The position numbers were made by a program, and so were the translations under genes. The notes under the pieces were generated by a model, which made no database searches, was not told the DNA's origin, and saw only the letters and a program-made list of their open reading frames with translations. From NCBI GenBank assembly GCA_023052935.1, contig CM041293.1, forward strand, positions 54,052,725 to 54,116,724: DNA of 64,000 nucleotides, written 5' to 3'. The stretch comes from Piezodorus guildinii (Eukaryota; Arthropoda; Insecta; Hemiptera; Pentatomidae). Of this stretch, positions 55,690 to 64,000 are shown piece after piece; position 1 is the stretch's first letter; the number at the start of each line of letters is the position of its first letter.

Positions 55690-57900
55690 GATTTCAGTTT
55701 CATACAACTTCCTATATTAGGTTAGACTTGATATTTTCTGTGTCACACAGACCATTTTGTGAGACTTAGTCATTTGACTCGGGAAACATTAATGCTTTTT
55801 TTAGGCATAATTAAAAATGTATTCAAGTTGGATGTTTATTTACATACAATCCTACCGCTGATGTTTTTGATTGAATCGTTTGAGAAATTAATAGATCATT
55901 TAAAAAACAAATTTACTTTTCTATTTAAAATGTGTCTGAATTATTGAAATATATATGCAAAAAAGGATCGATGGGACTTCCAATAATAAAGTTATCTATG
56001 GAACTATTAGAGATTTATACATCAGTAAAAAAAAACAATAATTAAGAAGCAATTCTAGTTTTTAAGTGAGGATTCATTCCACCAATTTTTAAAATTTATT
56101 ATTGTTGATTGATCTGATCTTTGTAATGGTGTCAAATTATTATTATTGGAGGTATTTGAACGTATAGGAAGAGGGTATGAGATAAGAGTAGTAGTATAAT
56201 AGTTTCTGAAGTCACTTAGTGCCCATTGACTCTTATTGACCCTTTTAAAACATTGATAGCCATGAATCTCTATTAACATTGCCTTCAAATAACAAATGTT
56301 ACCTGCTCATTTTAAAAGTTGCTATTCTTTCATTAATTAAAAGCGAGTTTAATAAATATATCAAAAATTGTATTTAATTGGAAACACATCCCTTAATTAT
56401 ATAAGAAGCATACAAATTATTATTTTCTTATCTTACCTTTTTACCGAATCGTTATACTTCATATTAATGCATTTATAACCAGAGTAAGTTAAGTGTTACC
56501 GGTAGTGTACTTGAGATGTATCTGAAACAAAGTAGTCGCTATCAATCATCATTTTAGAGTTCAGTTTCATAGTTAACTCTCTACATTGAATAAAATCCAT
56601 ATCTAAATATTTTAGATCAAGTTCAGTTAAACAGAAGAAATATTGTGTTTTAGCATTAGTTTGGTTTAAATATTTCAGCATTGTATGCATTTTCATTCTC
56701 CTGAATAATTGGTAGTAAAAATAATAAATATTTAGTCAAATTTAAAAAATAAAAACTATAAACAAATATAAATGCAAGTGTTTTTGTATTTGCTATTTAT
56801 ATAGCTACATCATATTAGCTCATATTCTCCTAAGATTTTATTTAAAATGCAGTTACCTGAACAATATTAAATAAGTATACAATGAATATCACTTAAGTCA
56901 AAATGATCATGAGTTTTATTTTTCTAAGGATTTATTAAAAAAACAAAACATTTTAAACCATTTCATGAACATTGTTGGCGATAATAATTGGGAGCTAATT
57001 AGGCCCTACTTTTACCGCCAATGTAATAAAGACATGATATATGAAGACTTACGTATATTTATTTTGAGTTAAATAAGTGGAATGATTTTATAACATTCAA
57101 AGGAAAATTTACTTTTAATTTTTCAATAGAAAACTTTTAATTGATATTTTACTGGAGTAGATAGTATACAAATTGATATGTTATGCCTGTTAGTATATTG
57201 GTCTAATATTACTTCAGATATGAATTATCGCGCGATATCGTTTAATTGTTCTTCATTCAAAGTAATTCATCTTCTTTTTAGAAAAAGAAAAAAAAAAAAA
57301 AAAAAAGAATGCAAAGAAAATGGTCGAAATTATTGGAAGATGGACCCGCCAATATACTGATAAAGATTGCAATGATCGAACTAATCAAATGGTGAAGAGA
57401 GGTGGGGATGGAGTCAGTTTCTCCCGGTGATTTCTGCTGCTGTTTCTTCTCAAGTTGTAAGCTTTTTCTGTCAGGATGTTTCACAAAATGTGAGTACTTA
57501 AATATAATATCTAAATTGTACTGTATTTTGATATGTTATATCAATATTTTACTATGTCATAAGTTACAATATGAGTTATAGCTTTGCTGCAATGTAAATG
57601 GTATTTTGAAATCAGTTCATTATAGGGATTATTAATTTTGAATCTTCTTAAGTTATCATTTTAATATGCCCAACGATCTTATTTGTATTTTAAAATTGAT
57701 CTTCATTACACTATATTTGTTTTCAATAAAAGTGGGAACACACTGATATCTCGACGTGGAAGTATAGTTCACTATGTTAGTATATCACGAAAATTCGAAG
57801 TCGCGCGAACTTATGGACTAATCTAGCTTTCCTACTTTTGTCGCCATTTTGTTTCTTAATTAATTTTTTATTAAGGCTTTAATAATTCAGATTTTTTTTT
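55690..57900. other. Intergenic, nothing recognised
   Basis: AT-rich, with an A run at about 57290-57306. A slightly CpG-richer stretch at 57745-57850 contains no ORF. Confidence 0.4.
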
Positions 57901-57919
57901 TTTTAGAAATTAAATTAAA

Positions 57920-58110
57920 ACCAATTTGTAGTTCTTCACGACGCATGAACTACACCATTTGCTACCCTAATATTTTCGTTAAGTATAAGTAAGGAAAATA
58001 AATCATCAATATTTGAACTGTTCCGTCTAAAACCATATTGATGGTCCTTGACATATATAGTGAGACGATTTGTTTGGATTAAAGTAAATATTTTACGACA
58101 TTCCGGAAGT
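57920..58110 (-). pseudogene. LINE reverse-transcriptase relic
   Basis: The reverse strand reads LPECRKIFTLIQTNRLTIYV, DHQYGFRRNSSNIDDLFSL and GVVHAS, which align by position with the LLPVRYKIF ... [18 protein letters not shown] ... RVVHQ part of the window's RTE RT domain. Diverged, so a different or older family. Confidence 0.7.
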
Positions 58111-58327
58111 TGCCAGATTACTACGTAATAATTTAAAAAAGGTGTAAATTTTTTCTCGCTCCTTACAATATCGTTTTGACTTATTTATATAGAATAATTA
58201 ATATAGTTATGTTTTCATGACTAGCCTGTTAATATTATTGCCTTTTATTATCGATGGTATCAATACGTATTACAATTGAAAATACCTTTGGCAAAAATCG
58301 AAAGAAAAAAAAAAAGAAGAAAAAAAA

Positions 58328-58343
58328 ATATATATATATATAA

Positions 58344-58396
<53 letters not shown>

Positions 58397-58415
58397 TATA
58401 TATATATATATATAT
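58328..58415. repeat. (TA)n microsatellite
   Basis: Long imperfect TA repeat following an A/G-rich run. Confidence 0.9.
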
Positions 58416-59321
58416 TGATTAATTCTCGACTGTTGATAATATAAGTTTTCTAATGTCCTTAAGTTTAATGTCCTTAAAAGAACAATAAATTTTCGAAACG
58501 TTGCACAAATATAATTGTTTGTGTATTGACTGAAACCTAAGAACAGTAGAAAACGTATATATGATACATATATATCTGTGTGCAGTCAAGTATGGAATCA
58601 CTAATAAATATTTTAGACTTTGCACAGCAGTTGAAATTAAAATAAATAAAACGATCTGTATATAAAAAATAAAATGTTTTGTTACGTCCTACACAACGAA
58701 ATTTTCTTCACGATGAAAAAGTTAAATATGAAATGCTCTAATTATGCGGTGTTTTACGGTAAGAAAAACTTGAATTGCTTCTCGTTTTGTGAAGTAAATG
58801 AAATCTTGTGTAAATTTATGGAGAGGAAAACGAGGTGGTGGTTTGAAACTCAATTTCATGTTAAATACCAGAAACTATCTAATTCTGGTTCTGAATACTC
58901 TGAAATTTTATCCAAAAAATCATAATAGAGTTGTTTTTTTTTCCCAATAAATGACCGTTTTTTTTTTGTTTTTTTTTTTTCTTAAACGGTAAATGATACA
59001 TTTAAATAAAATACAAATAATTACTTAGATCTATATCAAGTGATAATACTACAATGTTGTTTCTGGTTTTTAATCCAAATAAATACAATTTTTTCTTTTT
59101 TAATATTTTACTTTTTTTTTTAAATCATTTATTATGACCTGATTGTTAATTTTCAACATAACACAAGCCTACTTAAACTTGTTTATATGTACTTTCATTA
59201 TAATGTGATTTCATGTTTTATCGCAAAAAAACTCCGACTTAGTTAAATAAAGTGTATCCACTTTAGGGGTAGGCAGTCTTCTTCATTGCATTCCTTTCTA
59301 TATTTTTACTTTATGAAATAT
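58416..59321. other. Intergenic, nothing recognised
   Basis: AT-rich with T runs. An 83-codon frame at 58674-58925 has no recognisable domain. Confidence 0.4.
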
Positions 59322-60017
59322 ATAGTAAGGGAATGTATTGCGATCTTGAAAATTATCGAATTCCAGTTTTCGACGGAAATACACGTTTTAGGGTCTCCTG
59401 CGTCCAAACGACCAAGTCCCGCAAAAAGGTCTGTGTGTGTGTAGTAAACTCCCTATTTCGATGTAAAATTTAATGGGCTTTAATATCATGTAGGTTTCAT
59501 TCTGATTGAAATAGTCTGGTAGGGCTTAAATGCCGATATTTCAAAACTGTCTTTCCCTAAAGTACCTTCAATTTTATAGATTCTACAAAAATAACCATAT
59601 AACCTTGTTATCATTGATAAAAAAAACAAAAAAAAACAGGTAAATATATAAGTTAAACTAATTCGATATGCAACTTAGGAGAAAACTTAACAAAAATGGC
59701 ATGCAATTTTTTGTTTTTGGATATAAGAACAGTAATAGAGATGTATAATGTGCCGTTGGATAGCTAAAGATTTTAGAAAAAAATATTATCTTATATACAA
59801 GCTTGTAATATTTAATGGAGAGTGATGAAAAACCGATAAGACTAACTGATTATTTTAGATAATAATATAACCGAATTTTTAATAAAACATATGTATCAGT
59901 AGGAATTCAATTTAATTAATTCTTTATTAGTTTTACCTCTAACTGTATTTGAAAATTCTTTTATCGATTTTAGCTACGTAGGTAAGTGAAAGTCGTGTAT
60001 TGCCCGCACCGGTTTTT
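59322..60017 (+). repeat. Family R repeat, copy f
   Basis: TATAGTAAGGGAATGTATTG, CGATCTTGAAAATTATCG, the central TTTAATGGGCTTTAATATC and the right end AGGTAAGTGAAAGTCGTG with CGCACCGGTTTTTT. A central part of about 200 bp present in copies c and d is missing. Confidence 0.82.
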
Positions 60018-60183
60018 TGCCATAAGCCCGTCCATCTATAGCGGTATTCCTTGATCCGCACTCAAAGATGTTTTTGCAATTTCTATGTATCCTCTACCTT
60101 CTTTTCTCAAAAGAAATTAGAGAGAGGTAAAGTCCCCACAAAATTTGTACTACCTTTTGAAACACATTCTAACTTGAGCCGAA

Positions 60184-60852
60184 TAATAATAATAATAATC
60201 ATAGGCTTACCGAACCCAAAGGTTCGATGCCGATACCACCAAATTCCGTCTACACAGGTTCGTCCAATGTTCACCGCTCAAGCCCAAGTCCCCGAGATCA
60301 GCTTTAACGCAATCCTCCCATCGACGCCTTGGTCTACCTTTCGGACGCCTACCAGTCAGTTCAGCGAATACCAACTTTCTCGGAATCCGCTGCTCACCGA
60401 GCCCAACGACTTTACTCGTCCATTTGAGTCTTCGCGATACTATCAACTTAACTGTATTCACAGGGTACAAGGTCCGCAATTCCGCGTTGTGCAGCCTTCT
60501 AAACTCCCCAGTGGTCTCATCTCTCTTCAGACCAAATATTTTTCGCAGTACCTTATTTTCGAAAACTTTAAGCCGCTGTTCATCCTTCAAAGTAAGCGGC
60601 CACGTCTCACATCCGTAAAGAACCGTCGGAAGAATAATAGTTCTGTAAATTCTAACCTTTAAGTTTTTAGCTAAGTAATTTAGCAACTGAATAATAACAC
60701 GCATTTCCCATCTTTAACCGGTACTTTATTTCTTCTGGGATTTCATTTTTTCTTGTTATCATTGAACCTAAATACTTAAATTTGTCTACGTGCTCAAAAG
60801 TATGCCCTGATATAACAATATCACCAAGATCGCCACCGTTTCTGCTACTAAG
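60184..60852 (-). mobile_element. RTE-like LINE, 5' truncated, reverse strand
   Basis: Duplications CTTGAGCCGAA at 60173-60183 and 60853-60863. From the conserved [19 protein letters not shown] region to the (TTA)n tail, with a deletion near 60675. The target was a copy of the hammerhead-like repeat described at 51345. Confidence 0.92.
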
Positions 60853-60983
60853 CTTGAGCCGAACGTCAGCAAAATTAAAATATTTAACAAAAGACTGACT
60901 CCCAATTATTTCCACCTATAATAGTTTCTACAGTCGACCATAAATCCTCAATATAATTATAAATGAAGTTTTAATGTAATAAT

Positions 60984-62005
60984 GAAAGTTAGTAAACCTA
61001 GTAGAGATGTGTTTGTCGGAAACATTCCATAAAGTTAGAATCGGTCATAATTACTCCGAGAGATTTGAGGTGCGATCGGGTTTGAAACAGGGTGACTCCC
61101 TTTCACCTGTGTTATTTAATATAGCTTTAGAATATGTCATAGAAAAGGTGATGTGTACCGAGAAAGGCTTAAATATGGGTGACAAGATTCCGGTTTTGGG
61201 GTATGCCGATGATCTGGTACTGCTAGGTGAAGACACGGAAACCATACAACTAAATACAAGTGTGTTAATAAAAACCGGTAAAGAAATAGGACTCGAATTA
61301 AATACCGATAAAACGAAGTATATGATTAGTAGCAGAAACGGTGTCGATCTTGGTGATATTGATGTATCAGGTCATACTTTTGAACACGTAGAGAAATTCA
61401 AGTATTTAGGTTCAATTATAACTAGAAAAAATGAAATCCAGGAAGAAATAAAGTCCCGATTAAAGGTGGGAAATGCGTGTTATTATTCAGTTGCTAAGTT
61501 ACTTAGATCGCGGCTTCTATCTAAAAACTTAAAGATTAGAATTTATAAAACTATTATTCTTCCAACGGTTCTTTACGGATGTGAAACGTGGCCGCTTACT
61601 TTAAAGGATGAACAACGGCTTAAGGTTTTCGAGAATAAGGTACTGCGTAAAATATTTGGTCCGAAGAGAGATGAGGCCACTGGGGAGTTTAGAAGGTTGC
61701 ACAACGCGGAATTGCGGAGTTTGTACCCTGTGAATATAATTGAGTTGATAGCATCGCGGAGACTCAAATGGGCGCGTAAAGTTGTTGGGCTTAGTGAGGA
61801 ACGGATTCCGAGAAAGTTGGTATTCGCTGAACCGACTGGTAGGCGTCCGAAAGGTAGGCCGAAGCGGAGATGGGAGGATTGCGTTAAGGCTGATCTCGGG
61901 AGCTTGGGCTTGAATGGTGAGCATTGGACGATTCTGTGTAGGCGGAATTTGGTGGTATCGGCATCGAACCTTCGGGTTCGCTAAGCCTATTATTATTATT
62001 ATTAT
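60984..62005 (+). mobile_element. RTE-like LINE, 5' truncated, C-terminal ORF intact
   Basis: 13-bp duplications TTAATGTAATAAT at 60971-60983 and 62006-62018. A 325-codon frame (from 61007) runs without a break from the RT palm ([19 protein letters not shown]) through [35 protein letters not shown] and [14 protein letters not shown] to the end, just before (TTA)n. The best-preserved 3' half in the window; it can serve as family reference. Confidence 0.94.
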
Positions 62006-62293
62006 TTAATGTAATAATAAATAAATATATATATAAAGAAGAGGTAGTTCCAAAGCATTTATTTAGTATAATTATACTCTTAATGATTAGAAATTGAATC
62101 TAAAAAATTTGGCCTTTGTAGATCTGTTTCAACAAGCTTCGATAATTACCAGACTGGCGAGCGCATGCTTGCTTATGGTTTCGGCGGAGAAAATACCGTT
62201 TGCGCATGCGATTATCAGTTTCATATCCTTATATATGATGAAACAGAGCTAACGTAAATATGTAATCGTGAAAGAAATAAAAAAAATATTAAG

Positions 62294-62338
62294 ATGATGA
62301 AACAAAACGGCGATGACCTAGTAGTATATGGTTTCAAG
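62294..62338 (+). CDS. Possible first coding exon of an unidentified gene
   Basis: Two consecutive ATG codons open a short frame, MMKQNGDDLVVYGFK, ending at AAG before GTTAGT, a good donor in phase 0. Upstream (62150-62290) is a CpG-bearing stretch (GGCGAGCGCATGCTTGC, TTTGCGCATGCG) and TTATATATGATG, promoter-like against the AT-rich background. TGATGAAAC occurs twice (about 62237 and 62297). No continuation exon was found up to the window end. I do not recognise the protein. Confidence 0.3.
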
Positions 62339-62931
62339 GTTAGTTGTTGTTTATAATAAATTGTCTTGACTTGTTATCTCGCGATAATCCTGTGCTTGCT
62401 GACAACCTAACACTTAAGATACATCTGTTCATCAAGTGTTCATTACTTATTCGATTAAATGTTTCAGTTATTTAGGAGCTTATTTATTTTTTCTTACTGA
62501 GATTTTGATATTGTATCAACATCATTCGTTCGCACTGCTCATAGGAACTTAATGGAACATTGTTAGCGAGGAATACAAATTTATATTACTTTTGATAAGA
62601 CTGAAGATTTAACAGCATAATTTCAACATTTGGATTCAATATATTAACTTTGTCGAGTGATTCGAAATATATTTCCATTTTTTGGAAGAAATTAGCTCCG
62701 GTGGCACTTAAAGAAAGAAAAACGATGAAATAATCTAAAATATTAATTGTTTTACCAACATTTCGGCCCACTTTGTTGATCTTCAGGACTCCTTCAGGAA
62801 AGGCAGTTCGAAAGAATCTCCCAACGGTCAACCGATCAATATCAATGTTATTTGTTTCTTTTTGTAATAATATTGACGACCGAACCTAAAACTCCATTCC
62901 GTCATGGCTGATGATGCTGTCAAAAAAAATT

Positions 62932-63220
62932 GTTTGTTTGTTTATTTATTAAACGTCACTTTATGCTACTATGGCTAATCGGACGATGCTACAGTGGGAA
63001 TCCTAAATTTTGCCTATCCAGGTTTTATTAGGATAGGGATCTTTAACGAGTACCTGACATCGCACAGGCTCGGGACCACCTTTTAACGTCCCCTCCGAAG
63101 GACGGCGTAACTAAGGATTTTTTACTCCCATTAAAAAATCCTAGGACCGCCTGCGGGTTTGAACCCGTGACCTTTAGCATGGGAGGCTGTTACGCTAGCC
63201 ACCCAGCTACAAGTGATCCC
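62932..63220 (-). mobile_element. SINE1, full-length
   Basis: Duplications GCTGTCAAAAAAAATT (62916-62931) and GCTGTCAAAAAAATT (63221-63235) differ only in A-run length. Box A, box B and tail as in 24777-25062, to which it is very similar, so both are probably young. Confidence 0.94.
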
Positions 63221-63583
63221 GCTGTCAAAAAAATTCTTGAGATTATATGAAAGATATTTAATATACATGTCTTTTTGAAGTCTAAATTCTCTAACATTCC
63301 TTTGTAAAATGCATTGTCCCAATTAGTTTTCAGAACATCGTCTCTTTAATTTCAACTAAGAGATTGATTACTCCAATTGATTAATCCAAAACTCTATTGG
63401 ATAGTATTACTATATTATTATACAGTATAAAATACTGAATCAATATGATAGTATATTATTTCAGTCTTTTATTATTACTACCAATGCGATACGGTTAATT
63501 ATTTAAAACTAACGAAATTAACAGCACTTTAGGTGGAATCTTTTTGCATTGGCACATTAATAGGTTGAGAAAATAACTTTTAA

Positions 63584-63868
63584 TATTTCGGTGGTACGAC
63601 AGACCATGCAGGTCCTTGGCCGCGCAGTATAATCTGATGGAAGAAGACGCGATACTCCATTATTTTTTTACAGGGTAGGGTCTTCACTCGCTATGCTTAT
63701 TTTTGTGATTGTCCATCATTTGGCTAACGGGTCTCACATAACCGGGGGAGAGGCTGGGAGTGATCCCCATTAATTAAGTGCTTGAAAAAGTCCCTTCGGG
63801 ACTGGAATTCGACCTCACAACCTTTGGCGTGGGAGACAAGCGCGCCAGCCACTCAGCCACGGCTTCTC
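63584..63868 (-). mobile_element. SINE2, reverse strand, diverged copy
   Basis: The reverse strand has GCCGTGGCTGAGTGGC (box A), GAGGTCGAATTCCAGTCCCG (box B) and a body sharing GTGAGACCCGT, GAGTGAAGACCCTACC and CCTGCATGGTCTGTCG with 27500-27796. The tail is eroded. Confidence 0.85.
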
Positions 63869-64000
63869 GTTTATGAGAAAAGAACTAGCTAAGTTAAACA
63901 CTATTTAATTGTTCATTGATATAACGAGTTTGAAAAGAGACTTTCCAATATAACGTAAAATCGATAATATAAATTATCACTTCCAGTAATCGAATATTGT

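Noticed and set aside
56496..56696. 66-codon - strand frame MKMHTMLKYLNQ
   Set aside because: No homology that I recognise and no supporting signals.
58674..58925. 83-codon frame starting MFCYVLHNEIFF
   Set aside because: No recognisable domain, no splice or promoter context and composition like the AT-rich background; chance cannot be excluded.
60051..60662. 203-codon + strand frame rich in Pro/Asn/Ser
   Set aside because: Shadow of the - strand RTE copy; similar shadow frames occur opposite every RTE copy (e.g. 11463-11888, 47180-47659).
63110..63220. Possible reverse-strand tRNA gene with good box A and B
   Set aside because: Same head as the other SINE1 copies, with TSDs around the whole ~290-bp unit.

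Overview
The window comes from a eukaryotic nuclear genome, most likely an insect. It is AT-rich with long TE-filled introns, carries two intron-split genes of familiar animal families (an alpha-esterase-type carboxylesterase and an asparagine synthetase), and is crowded with RTE-like and Jockey-like LINEs, mariners, a hAT-type MITE and tRNA-derived SINEs. The sequence alone does not fix the order of insect. Both genes are on the + strand.

Layout. Positions 1-5560 are repeat debris. Positions 5564-17797 hold nine coding exons of a carboxyl/cholinesterase that ends in a stop codon, has an intact Ser-Glu-His triad and lacks only the first ~50-70 codons, which were not found in the window. Its introns contain a LINE relic, a mariner carrying a SINE, two RTE copies, a hAT-type MITE and LTR/LINE remnants. 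Positions 17800-29640 are intergenic: Copia, LINE and SINE relics and three copies of an unclassified ~1 kb repeat, here called family R. Positions 29752-50126 hold a complete asparagine synthetase in 11 exons (565 codons plus stop) with a GC-richer promoter just upstream. Its introns hold a foldback element, SINEs, an almost full-length Jockey-type LINE (36479-40961) and a three-level nest of RTE insertions (44480-48218). Positions 50127-64000 are gene-poor: family R, RTE copies, SINEs, weak coding relics and one possible first exon near 62294.

The two genes have no evident functional link. The carboxylesterase hydrolyses carboxyl esters (lipid, hormone or xenobiotic type; substrate not predictable). 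Asparagine synthetase makes asparagine from aspartate, glutamine and ATP. What stands out is how readable the transposition history is: more than ten insertions keep exact target-site duplications, so their order can be worked out.

I found no CRISPR array, operon, rRNA gene or free-standing tRNA gene. The candidates for undescribed biology are family R, the two or three SINE families, the foldback elements and the hammerhead-like CTGATGA...GAAAC motif. None is a proven new system.
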